From assembly GCF_003013715.1 (NCBI RefSeq), contig NC_072816.1, positions 620,001 through 684,000 on the forward strand: 64,000 nucleotides of DNA. Direction: 5' to 3'. Numbering within the stretch: position 1 is the stretch's first letter; every line of letters starts with the position of its first letter. The DNA is from Candidozyma auris (lineage: Eukaryota > Ascomycota > Pichiomycetes > Serinales > Metschnikowiaceae). The position numbers and the translations under genes were made by a program. Of this stretch, positions 48,797 to 58,028 are shown one piece after another. The notes under the pieces are model-generated. The model did not search any database. It had not been told where the DNA came from and worked only from the letters and a program-made list of their open reading frames with translations.

Positions 48797-50330
48797 ATGA
48801 ACCTGAGAAACACTCACGACATTTCAGTTGGTTCGCAGCAACAAAGTGAAAGCGGTGGTGGTGAAGAGGGACCACCAGTCCTTGCATACCATCAAACACC
48901 TGAGGAGAAAGAAATCGACAAGTATTTTGCTTTTTCCAATCCATTACTGTCGAATGGCAACACCCTCAGTCTTGAAATTGAATTTGAAGCATGGAAAAAG
49001 TATATGATAGGAAAAGAAGCTTCAGTGGACAACCTTAAAAATCTCCTAACGAGGTCTGAACGTATCCCAAAAGGCTACGGGCAAACTCTTGCTAATTTTT
49101 TAGCCCTCATAGAATTTTTCGGCGGCTCCATAGGTGATGGCTCTGAAAGTACGGGACCATTTTTCTCCGAATGGCATGCGCTATCGTTGATAAGTGAAGC
49201 AAGTCTCTCACCGTCCAGAATAAACTCAGAGCAGTTACCGTATTGGAAACGCCTTTATCAAATCGCTATTGATAAAAAGGATCTTATCTTAAAAAGCTTT
49301 AAGAATCTTCTACAAGAGGCCCTTGAGCTCGTTTCGTTTAAGAAAAATTTGAAATATTGTGAATTTTTTCTTTCTGGAACAACGATTTTGAATTCAATTT
49401 TTCTTGCAGTTTGGCTTCTGTGTACCTTGGTGAGGCACAATTACTTGGTAAAGGAAGAAATCTCCACTTTCGCAGGTGCTAACAGTACAGAATCATCAGA
49501 ATTTACAACCACTTTTAAGCTGACAAATTTAACGAGAGCTGATTTGCTTCACGGTATGACGGCAGCGGTTTCAGTGTCAATGCCACTGAGAGAACCTGTT
49601 GTGATGAACTTTTTGGACCTGCTCATGTATTTGTCATTAATCCGCATGTTGCTCCATGGAAACAACGTTCTACTGATTATGTGCTCCTCATTGATAAAAT
49701 TATTGTGCTCTTGCATTGTTGAAAAAGAATACAAGAACGCAAGAAGGGCAAAAAAGAAAGAGTTCATGAGATATCTGGATGTGGTTGAAGCTTTTATCTA
49801 CAGTCTCTATAAAAAAAGGCCTTCGTGGTATACCTTTACACAGATTCCGTGCATCATTGCTTTCCTACCCGTGCGAAGCAGGAGTTGGGCAAACTTATCA
49901 GGATAACATACAAAAAACTGTTGGTGAAGACATTCATCTGTTGAATTGTTACAGCCGCGATATACAGTTTATGTTGAAAGTCGTTGAAAATCCACATTGC
50001 ACAGTTAGCCACATCCGTGCCTTCTTCGTCTGTATGATCATCAATGATCCATACTATGAGAGTATAGATCACCAGAATGGAGGTTTACTGAAGAGGCTTA
50101 AGATTTTGTGGCCTGGTTTGGAGCAACTCGCTCCGTTAAGAATAGAGAAAAAATCCACTACATTAGTGCTCTTACAAAACGCCATTCAGGCAATTGTTGC
50201 ATTTGTAATCTTTATGTGCTTGTTTTTCTGTTACTTCAAGAATGAGGTGAATATGGAGAACTTCACGATGCAGGCATTTTCTCCTGGCGTCGATGATTTG
50301 CTTGGGAGAGTCATCGATCTGTTTTTCTGA
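48797..50330 (+). pseudogene. Orphan multipass membrane protein, frameshifted
   Basis: I do not recognise this protein. ATG 48797 begins MNLRNTHDISVGSQQQSESG. The first frame runs 369 codons to 49906: a soluble N-terminal part of about 185 residues, a membrane helix at about 192-212 (TTILNSIFLAVWLLCTLV), a hydrophilic loop, and hydrophobic stretches at about 272-304. The +1 frame, open from before 49779 to 50330, continues with like composition (QTYQDNIQKTVGEDIHLLN) and ends with another helix (NAIQAIVAFVIFMCLFFCYF). The total length of 1,534 bases is one more than a multiple of three. One extra base between about 49827 and 49905 is therefore likely; no intron signals are found there. Alternatives are two separate genes or a sequence error. 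It is AT-rich compared with neighbours. Confidence 0.6.
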
Positions 50331-50706
50331 CCATGCCTGACTGAGGATCTCCATAAGTTTACAGTTATCAAGCGATGCAGCTTAATTTGATTTGATGCTT
50401 GGAATTCCAATTTCCTCATTCAAGAGATGTAGATACAGTGTGCAATTGCATCTTATTAGACGGTTTCTTTTTCTTAATTTTTTTTTTTTTTTTTTTTGAT
50501 TCTTTTCGTTTCCGAGGGTAGTGAATCACGTAGAGTCTGTCTTCAACCTGAACACTTCAATTCAATAGATCCACTTGAGAAGACTTTTGGATGTTATACT
50601 CGGAGTGCAAGGACTCGAGACGTTACAAATTTACTCAGCTGTGTAGCACGTCAACGAACAAAAACCACATAGGAATCAAATGATGAAACTCATGAAGGAA
50701 GGGTTA
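50331..50706. other. Convergent 3' region of two orphan genes
   Basis: 376 bases with a T20 run at 50478-50497. Probably both 3' UTRs; nothing else seen. Confidence 0.5.
50478..50497 (+). repeat. Poly(T) tract, 20 bases
   Basis: Uninterrupted T run between the convergent orphan genes. Confidence 0.85.
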
Positions 50707-52608
50707 CTATACGACCAGGTTGGAGGGTATCTCATAGCTCAAGTATGACACAATATTCAGTGTATCCCCTCCGGAAAAAATCAATTCTACTTCGACCTCA
50801 TAGAAATAGAACCTTCCTCCAGTAGAGCTCACGAGGGTGGGACATGAGCAGAAGTCTACCAGGAAATTACCAATGGTAAGATAAACTTTTTCACCCTCCC
50901 CCTTATGTGTAAAGCTATCCATAGAAGCTTTTGAGGGAGGTGGGCGATCAAAAATTTTGTCATAGCGTTGAAAAACTCTCTGAAATTTAGCTGGATTTTG
51001 CTCTCGAATAATGCCACATCTCAAAGAGTCAACTGCTACGATTTTTATGACAAAAAATTCCTCCGCTGACCCCGTTCCAAAGCATTCTGCTTTGTCCCAG
51101 CTATACGGAAGGCTCAAGGTTAAGGTCAACAAATAGCGGGTTGCCCAAGTTAGTTCAAGAGTGACAGAAACCGGTGGAGAACCCTTGAGCAGCAATAATT
51201 GTAGATCAGCTTTTCCCTCGTAGTCAAAAGAGAACGGCATATTTGGAAGCATGGTTGGATATTTGCAATTCTCTGATATCACGTAGCATGGATCCGCGTT
51301 GGTGCGCTCGTATGACGCTACCACAATGCTAGTACGCTTAGGATCACGGATCTTGTTCAATATTGAATTTCTGTAAACATCTACAGACGTCCTGTGACAC
51401 TTGCTCCATGCATATATTACCTCTTCGGGCGCCTCCCAATTCACAAAGGTTTTTGTCGTTATTAAATTGGTTGAGGAAAACACCTCCGTATGATGGGATA
51501 CATACGAAACGTTATGACATTTCATAGAATTGAAGAGAGTGTCAGCGATTTTCGGAGGCTCGAATGCTTCACGCTTCATTTCTTCAAGATGAACTAGTTG
51601 ATGCCTCAAATTGTCGGCTCCGCTTTTGATATACCGTGGAGGACCAAAAGAAAGCTCACGATTTACGCTTGCAGCTTTCACCTCCAAGTACGTTGTGAGG
51701 GGCTCGAGGCCCTCGATCTTGACAGTGAATTTTAGGACATAAAATCGTGCAACTCCAATGCAAGCGAACTTGAAACCTATTTGTGGTATGTCGCAATCAA
51801 ATAAGTAGCTTTGAAGTTCCGTGGGACTTTCCTTCGATACAACAACTTCTACGTTACAACTTTGCTCTAATAGTACAATTTTCTCGGCATAGCTCTTTTT
51901 GGTGTGCCTCGTAAGGCGGAACAATTCCACTTTGATATCATGGATACGTAACAGATGAACTTCAGGAACTGGATTGATTTGAAGTCCTACAAATTGCAGC
52001 AAACGTGAGGATGAAGTAACAATCACTTCATTATTGAGAGTCTCAAACCACAGTGACTCAACCCCGAAATCTTTGATCTTCACGGCCTGGAACCACGGTG
52101 GATCTTTGCCTAATACCTTGCGTTCAATATCGTATGTCGAGGAAAAGACAGTCATGTTGATTTCGAAATGTGATAGTACTTTTTCGTTTTTATAGTTTAG
52201 TACGCAAGCACCCATGAGTGGCTTTTTGGCGTCGGTTCCTTGGATTTGACGAAGCTGTGATTGATTTATGATTTCGTAACAAAAACCGTCAATTCCTTCT
52301 ACAAAGTCGTTGTCGAAGGCATAACCCAGGGGCTCAAAGGCGTGCTCTAGCTCATCAAATAGCAAAGGTGGGGACGTTTCATCTCTAGCGCAACATATAC
52401 GACTGGTAAGTATGACACTATTCCCTATCAAAAAAGTTCTTGTTGAATGATTGATATAACGCTTTCTGCAATTTGGGATGTACCCAACAGAGTCCCAGTT
52501 GAAGTCTGCTCCGTTGTAACTGTTGACTGGGCGCTCTTCAATATGAAAAAACTCTGGATTAAGCATGATGCTGGGAAAGTAGTTTACCGAATCAACCTGT
52601 TTCGCCAT
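50707..52608 (-). CDS. Uncharacterised beta-rich protein, possibly arrestin-like
   Basis: 633 residues from the ATG at 52606-52608 (MAKQVDSVNYFPSIMLNPEF). There are no membrane helices or signal peptide. The composition is rich in alternating hydrophobic and charged strands (HLLRIHDIKVELFRLTRHTK; FACIGVARFYVLKFTVKIEG; FYFYEVEVELIFSGGDTLNI). PxY-free proline segments such as DRPPPSKAS and TSPPLLFDELEHAFEP are present. Paired beta-sandwich-like halves and a Leu-Arg-His strand resemble Bul1/alpha-arrestin ubiquitin-ligase adaptors, but no PPxY was seen, so this is a weak guess. It is convergent with the orphan membrane protein gene and divergent from YPT7. Lower GC than neighbouring housekeeping genes. 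Confidence 0.55.
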   Translation of the reverse strand: MAKQVDSVNYFPSIMLNPEFFHIEERPVNSYNGADFNWDSVGYIPNCRKRYINHSTRTFLIGNSVILTSRICCARDETSPPLLFDELEHAFEPLGYAFDNDFVEGIDGFCYEIINQSQLRQIQGTDAKKPLMGACVLNYKNEKVLSHFEINMTVFSSTYDIERKVLGKDPPWFQAVKIKDFGVESLWFETLNNEVIVTSSSRLLQFVGLQINPVPEVHLLRIHDIKVELFRLTRHTKKSYAEKIVLLEQSCNVEVVVSKESPTELQSYLFDCDIPQIGFKFACIGVARFYVLKFTVKIEGLEPLTTYLEVKAASVNRELSFGPPRYIKSGADNLRHQLVHLEEMKREAFEPPKIADTLFNSMKCHNVSYVSHHTEVFSSTNLITTKTFVNWEAPEEVIYAWSKCHRTSVDVYRNSILNKIRDPKRTSIVVASYERTNADPCYVISENCKYPTMLPNMPFSFDYEGKADLQLLLLKGSPPVSVTLELTWATRYLLTLTLSLPYSWDKAECFGTGSAEEFFVIKIVAVDSLRCGIIREQNPAKFQRVFQRYDKIFDRPPPSKASMDSFTHKGEGEKVYLTIGNFLVDFCSCPTLVSSTGGRFYFYEVEVELIFSGGDTLNIVSYLSYEIPSNLVV

Positions 52609-53334
52609 GGTCTGCCATTTGTTGCACTTTCCAGAACTGAGCAACTCGGGAGTGAGTCACGGAAGCATGTATGTTCCCACTACTCATTTACCACTTGTAA
52701 ACTGAAAACCTCCCAGTTTCCTTCTAGGATCCCAAAAGACCAAGTGGAAAATTCACCTATTGAGCAGGCCGCAATAAACTGCGAATTCGGAGTCTTAGGA
52801 TGGAGATTCATGATACACTCTTAATTCGTTTATCTACGGATATAATTTCATCCACTTTGGGGATAATATACAAAAAAAGCACTCTTTGTCCTCTGATTGT
52901 CAGAAGTGAATCTAACAACGTACTCAATGTATTGCCGCGATTGAATCTACAACACACAATTCTAGCAAAGCAACGACAGATTTCTGCTAACTCGCCTCAC
53001 ATTCATTACAGCTCATCTATCTCTCTGTTATGTCTTTTCTGTGTGTGTGTGTGTGTGTGTGTTCATAGTGTCTCACGTACCTGAGAAGTTGTAGTATACT
53101 GCGATAATGCAATATTGACACATAAAAAGGCACAGTTCAAAACTGAATGACAACTTGATATTTCAAGTTACTGCTCTACTTAACGTCCCGCCAACGAAAC
53201 ATCTCGCTCTTGATTTTCTCCTCAACCTGTACCGTCTCTTGGGTCACCTCTTACCTGGTGGTACCCTTATCGCTGCACACAGTGCGCTCCCTACTTAACT
53301 AACTATCATCAACTACTTTGCTACACATCATACA
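52609..53334. other. Divergent region, orphan gene / YPT7
   Basis: 726 bases with a (GT)11 run (53041-53062). No GGYTGCRAAA element found. No other feature seen. Confidence 0.5.
53041..53062 (+). repeat. (GT)11 microsatellite
   Basis: Eleven GT units about 270 bases upstream of YPT7. Confidence 0.9.
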
Positions 53335-53979
53335 ATGTCAAGCCGCAAGAAGACCCTCCTCAAGGTCATCATTCTAGGCGACTCTGGAGTGGGTAAAACG
53401 TCGCTCATGCAGCAGTTTGTCAACAACAAATTCTCTCAGCAATATAAGGCCACCATTGGCGCCGACTTCTTGACCAAGGACCTCACCATCAATGGCAAGA
53501 CGGTCTCGTTGCAGATTTGGGACACTGCCGGCCAGGAACGGTTTCAGAGCTTGGGTGTGGCGTTCTACCGTGGTGCTGATTGCTGTGTGCTTTGCTACGA
53601 CGTTACCAATGAGAAATCACTCACCAACTTGGCCTCTTGGAAGGATGAGTTTTTGGTGCAACTGAACGTGCTGAACCCGCAAGACTTCCCCTTCATTATC
53701 ATTGGCAACAAGATTGACGTGGACGAGAGCAGGAGGATCCCGCTGTTGTCGAAGAAGTTGATGAACATCACCAACAATCAGCTAGGAGGTATGAACTACC
53801 CTGTTTTCGAGACGAGCGCCAAGGACTCCATTAACGTGGAGGCTGCGTTTGAAGTGGTGGCCAAGATGGCGTTGCAGCAGGAAGAGTTGAACGAAGGCTC
53901 TCGGAACGACATCAACGACGACTACAACGACGCTATCAACATTCACCTGGAGAACGAGCTGGGTGGATGTGCGTGCTGA
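53335..53979 (+). CDS. YPT7: Rab7-type GTPase Ypt7
   Basis: 214 residues. G1 is GDSGVGKT (15-22), the effector loop is [14 protein letters not shown]3 is WDTAGQE, G4 is NKID (125-128) and G5 is ETSAKD. The C-terminus CAC is a double geranylgeranylation site. The Rab7 signature at the effector loop and the length identify Ypt7, the Rab of late endosomes and vacuole fusion. Residues 110 and 113 are encoded by CTG at places where S. cerevisiae Ypt7 has Ala and Asn, so CUG-Ser decoding fits better than Leu. ATG 53335 directly precedes the conserved start [14 protein letters not shown]. Confidence 0.96.
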   Translation: MSSRKKTLLKVIILGDSGVGKTSLMQQFVNNKFSQQYKATIGADFLTKDLTINGKTVSLQIWDTAGQERFQSLGVAFYRGADCCVLCYDVTNEKSLTNLASWKDEFLVQLNVLNPQDFPFIIIGNKIDVDESRRIPLLSKKLMNITNNQLGGMNYPVFETSAKDSINVEAAFEVVAKMALQQEELNEGSRNDINDDYNDAINIHLENELGGCAC

Positions 53980-54149
53980 GAGATAGCAGGCTGCGAGCAA
54001 GCTGCTTTAGAGACAAAGAATTATTCGACAGCAGTGCTGTCGGAGGCTTGTATCGATACATTCATTATAATACAAACAAAAGTCTAGTCTAGTAGAACAC
54101 AACGAGGGTTTACTAGCATTGGGGGAGAATCCACGTAGCAAAAGGCATC

Positions 54150-54860
54150 CTATTTGGAGTTGATACACTGGCAAAATAAACGCAACAAGCCATCCACAAG
54201 AGAGTTGCCTGTTTTGATGTTTTGGAACTGGTTGCCTTGACCATGCTGCTGCTGCTGGTAGTGAGGTTGCTGCTGCTGCTGGTACCCGCCCTGGGAAATA
54301 GGCGACTGGTCCCAGTGGGAAGGAAGCTGGCCCTGGGAGTTTGCCAAGTCGATCACCATGACGCCTGTGTTTTTTGGGTCGATGTGGTGCTTCAAGCCGC
54401 TCTCACGGCATAACTCCTCCACTGCCGGTTTCAACTTGGCGATTCCGTTCTGCGAGTGCAACCCCTTACCCACTATCACACGCAAATGCGACTGATGTGT
54501 TCTGAAACACTCTGCCAACCGCTTTTGCAAGATCCACTCCGCCTCCTTGACATAGAGCCCGTGCAAGTCAATCTCGTCCCCTGCCGAGTCGGCGTTGTTC
54601 TCACGAAAAACGTACTCTGCTGCCTGGCGGTTGTATTTTTCTGCTTCCGCCAATACTTTCTTCAGCTCCTCACTGAGCTCGTGTGCCTTTTGCTTGTCTC
54701 CCTTCTGGTACGCATCCTGTGACTGGGCACTGAGCTTTTTCCGCTTCTCATACATCTGGTCGGCCTTGTCCCTCAAATCTTTGTACGTGTTGTCGGTGGC
54801 ATGGTTGTAGTCTCTCTGGTGATCAAAGAGGGGAGCACCTCTATCGGCAGACGCTGACAT
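54150..54860 (-). CDS. Smr-domain protein (DUF1771 + Smr)
   Basis: 236 residues. A helical DUF1771 region (about 15-90: YNHATDNTYKDLRDKADQMYEKRKKLSAQ) is followed by the Smr domain: EIDLHGLYVKEAEWILQKRL, HLRVIVGKGLHSQNGIAKLKP and GVMVIDL. A Gln-rich tail (QQQQQPHYQQQQHGQ) and a short C-terminal helix follow. The same layout occurs in S. cerevisiae YPL199C. Smr domains act as nucleases or nucleic-acid binders in other systems; the role of this subfamily is unsettled. The conserved DLHG and GKG motifs are intact. Start ATG is at 54858-54860. Confidence 0.88.
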   Translation of the reverse strand: MSASADRGAPLFDHQRDYNHATDNTYKDLRDKADQMYEKRKKLSAQSQDAYQKGDKQKAHELSEELKKVLAEAEKYNRQAAEYVFRENNADSAGDEIDLHGLYVKEAEWILQKRLAECFRTHQSHLRVIVGKGLHSQNGIAKLKPAVEELCRESGLKHHIDPKNTGVMVIDLANSQGQLPSHWDQSPISQGGYQQQQQPHYQQQQHGQGNQFQNIKTGNSLVDGLLRLFCQCINSK

Positions 54861-55356
54861 GTGTTTATGTTATACGTTTATATGTTGATGTCTGGGAGAT
54901 ACGGCCAAAGAACGTTTTTTATGCAGGCTGTTGACGTAGGGAACTCTTCCCTCTCAGGAACAAAGACACCAATACAATATAAAGCTTCTTTCAAGAAGTT
55001 TATGTGAAGAGAAGGTCACCTTCTTTCCTTTAAGTACCTCTATTTGCTTTGGAAGTAATATTGTGTCCGGCGCCAAAGTTTGCGGATGCGTAATGCTGCC
55101 GTTGAAAAATGGCTGTGGGGTGCTTATGGGCAACAAGAAATGAGCATTTGCACTTTTGAGATGTATGTACATGTACAATTGATCCTCATAGTTTCAGCTC
55201 AATATTAGGCTGTACTCACAAATTCAGTTGACATCTATGAGTACTATAGGTGGAGGCTTTAGGGCCCACGTTGACCAGTACCAGTACCCCCTCCTACATA
55301 TGTGTTATCAAGCTATCCTATTATAAAATATGTAAATCAAATAGACGCGGACTCGC
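54861..55356. other. Intergenic region upstream of the Smr gene
   Basis: 496 bases between the Smr gene start and the TEF1 stop. Contains TGGCTGTGGGG near 55110, which lacks the A run and is not counted as an element. Nothing else seen. Confidence 0.45.
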
Positions 55357-56733
55357 TTATTTCTTAGCAGCCTTCTGAGCAGCCTTGGTGACCTTACCGG
55401 CCTTGTCGGACTTCTCAACAGACTTGATGACACCGACAGCAACGGTCTGTCTCATGTCTCTAACAGCGAATCTACCCAATGGTGGGTAGTCAGTGAAAGC
55501 CTCAACACACATTGGCTTGGTTGGCACCATCTTGACAATAGCAGCGTCACCGGACTTGATGAACTTTGGCTCGTCCTCCAACTTCTTACCGGTTCTTCTG
55601 TCGATCTTCTCAATCAAGGTGTCGAACTTACAAGCAATGTGGGCAGTGTGACAGTCCAACACTGGAGAGTAACCAGAGGAGATCTGACCTGGGTGGTTCA
55701 ACACGATAACCTGGGCGGTGAAAGACTCGGAGCCCTTTGGTGGGTCGTTCTTGGAGTCACCACAGACGTTACCTCTTCTAATCTCCTTAACAGAGACGTT
55801 CTTGACGTTGAAACCAACGTTGTCACCTGGGACACCCTCGGCCAACTGCTCGTGGTGCATCTCAACGGACTTGACTTCGGTGGTGACACCAGCTGGGGCG
55901 AAGGTGACAACCATACCGGCCTTGATGACACCGGTCTCGACTCTACCGACTGGCACAGTACCAATACCACCGATCTTGTAGACATCCTGCAATGGCAATC
56001 TCAATGGCTTGTCGGTTGGTCTGGTTGGTGGCTCAATTGCGTCAATGGCCTCCAACAAGGTCTTACCGGTGGACTTACCGGCCTTGGTCTCCTTCTCCCA
56101 ACCCTTGTACCAGTCACAGTTGGTGGAGGCCTCAATCATGTTGTCACCGTTCCAACCAGAGATTGGCACGAAAGGAACAGTCTTAGGGTTGTAACCAACC
56201 TTCTTGACGAAGTTGGAAGTCTCCTTGACAATTTCCTCGAATCTGTTCTTGTCCCACTTGACAGAGTCCATCTTGTTGATGGCAACAATCAACTGCTTAA
56301 CACCCAAGGTGTAAGCCAAAAGAGCGTGCTCTCTGGTCTGACCGTCCTTGGAGATACCAGCCTCGAACTCACCAACACCACCGGCAATGATCAAGATGGC
56401 ACAGTCAGCCTGGGAGGTACCAGTGATCATGTTCTTGATGAAATCTCTGTGACCTGGAGCATCAATAACGGTGACGTGGTACTTTGGAGTCTCGAACTTC
56501 CACAAAGCGATATCGATGGTGATACCTCTCTCACGCTCAGCCTTCAACTTGTCCAAGACCCAAGCGTACTTGAAAGAACCCTTACCCAACTCGGCGGCTT
56601 CCTTCTCGAACTTCTCAATGGTTCTCTTGTCGATACCACCACACTTGTAAATCAAGTGACCGGTGGTGGTGGACTTACCGGAGTCGACGTGACCAATGAC
56701 AACCAAGTTGACGTGCTGCTTCTCTTTACCCAT
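55357..56733 (-). CDS. TEF1: Translation elongation factor 1-alpha
   Basis: 458 residues, identical in length to S. cerevisiae eEF1A. GTPase motifs are GHVDSGKST (14-22), DAPGH (91-95) and NKMD (153-156). Domains II and III follow, with [26 protein letters not shown] and the C-terminal Lys-rich tail [14 protein letters not shown]. It delivers aminoacyl-tRNA to the ribosome. Codon use is extremely biased, which also produces a spurious 366-codon antisense ORF. Start ATG is at 56731-56733. A TATAAAA box lies at 56792-56798 on the minus strand, 59 bases upstream. Yeasts often carry two copies; only one is here. Confidence 0.98.
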   Translation of the reverse strand: MGKEKQHVNLVVIGHVDSGKSTTTGHLIYKCGGIDKRTIEKFEKEAAELGKGSFKYAWVLDKLKAERERGITIDIALWKFETPKYHVTVIDAPGHRDFIKNMITGTSQADCAILIIAGGVGEFEAGISKDGQTREHALLAYTLGVKQLIVAINKMDSVKWDKNRFEEIVKETSNFVKKVGYNPKTVPFVPISGWNGDNMIEASTNCDWYKGWEKETKAGKSTGKTLLEAIDAIEPPTRPTDKPLRLPLQDVYKIGGIGTVPVGRVETGVIKAGMVVTFAPAGVTTEVKSVEMHHEQLAEGVPGDNVGFNVKNVSVKEIRRGNVCGDSKNDPPKGSESFTAQVIVLNHPGQISSGYSPVLDCHTAHIACKFDTLIEKIDRRTGKKLEDEPKFIKSGDAAIVKMVPTKPMCVEAFTDYPPLGRFAVRDMRQTVAVGVIKSVEKSDKAGKVTKAAQKAAKK

Positions 56734-56844
56734 GTTTAATTGATGTGAAGTAGTTGGAAAAAAAGATTGGGAGGTGTGCGAGGGATGAAGGTTTTATATT
56801 GCGGCAAGGAAAAAAATTAGAAAAAGAACTGTACATAGGCCTCA

Positions 56845-57039
56845 TCGCGCGACATTACCAGCCACTCGTGGTTGCCCATTAGGAGCAATACTGAGGGGAA
56901 GAAAAGAGATGAGGTAGAATTCCGACTATTGTGGAGGTCCCTCATTATCGCTATGTTGAGTATCTTTTCAATTTCGTTCTGAAAGTGGAAAATTTAGGGG
57001 AACTGGTTCGGCCCTTGGAATGTCGTGGACGCGCGACAT
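56845..57039. promoter_or_regulatory. Pair of CGCGCGACAT sites in the TEF1 promoter
   Basis: Sites at 56845-56855 and 57030-57039, about 112 and 297 bases upstream of the TEF1 ATG. The distal one is part of an inverted ATGTCG...CGACAT arrangement (57020-57039). The same CGCGCGACA string is half of the palindrome upstream of RNR1. Confidence 0.45.
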
Positions 57040-57321
57040 TTTGCCATATAGAGGTCTTATTACTGAGCCGCAGAGGCGTGCATTTGCCTGGAGCTACTTT
57101 CTGATTTGCCTGATTAGGTGCAAAAAGCAAAAAAAAATTAATGTTGAATAAGGTTCCGAAGTTGTTCATCGACGACAATAAGGCGCTGAAATTTGGGGTC
57201 TCTTGCAAAGATATCAGCGTCTGTCGTCCATAAAACAAACCGTCACGTGCGGCCTCCGAGGGCTCAGCCCTGGAACTCCGAGCAACCGATGGGTGTCGCA
57301 CAGCATACTAAGCAGGCAAAG

Positions 57322-57333
57322 TGGCTGCAAAAG
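57322..57333 (+). promoter_or_regulatory. GGYTGCRAAA element (variant TGGCTGCAAAAG)
   Basis: About 590 bases upstream of TEF1, opposite in strand to the gene. Confidence 0.4.
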
Positions 57334-58028
57334 TTCTTCAAAGTTCCTTGGAAGCAAATTGAAAAGACATTGTGTTTCCAGGGATGAATTGGTGAAATTG
57401 TAAGCTTGCATCGTCATTGGAAGAATCCATAAGAATCTTGAAGTGTTTGTTGTTCTTTTTGATCGGTACTTGTAGTAAAGCGTCAGTTCGATATCGTCTC
57501 CAGAAGCATCTCCGTAAGTGCACCGAAGTAGATCGAATTCTTATGAAGCTTCACGACTTCTCCCAGAGTTCAAAAAAAACCAAAAAAAAATAAAGAAAAA
57601 AAACCATTGAGCTTCTAAAGCTGTTCAACATGGAACTCTCTAGAATTATGACTCCTTGTACTCTGAAACAACAGCTTTGAAGGCATTATAAGTTTTGCAA
57701 AGGGAATTCAAATTGCGGTATGATAGATGATCAATTTCCAAATTAGGGACTCAAAAAAGTCATTGAGGGCAACAATTTTCTGTAGTTGGCACAAAGCTGT
57801 ATTTTTATGTGTTGGTGTTTGTTTTGAGAAGTGCTTGTATTCTCACATTTCTGTCAGTGTCGTCTAAATCTACCCACACTTCGTGAATTAGGGCTTGTCA
57901 ACGAGAACAAAAAAATACCTCTACATTGAAATATGCTATCTTTTTAACAATAGCCTTCTTTTTCTCTTCATACTTGCAATATGCTTTGAAAATTCTACAT
58001 CTTTTTCCTCGTCAGTCGTGATATTAGT

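Larger units (their letters stand above)
56734..58028. other. TEF1 promoter and DPB11 3' region
   Basis: 1.3 kb. TATAAAA (56792-56798, minus), TCGCGCGACAT (56845-56855), CGCGCGACAT (57030-57039), CACGTG (57244-57249) and TGGCTGCAAAAG (57322-57333) form the likely TEF1 control region. A-rich tracts at 57570-57602. No gene seen. Confidence 0.55.

Noticed and set aside
55106..55120. AATGGCTGTGGGG near the Smr gene
   Set aside because: Only the first half matches the element; the GCGAAA part is absent.
55639..56739. 366-codon ORF antisense to TEF1
   Set aside because: Low-complexity product ([18 protein letters not shown]) created by TEF1 codon bias.
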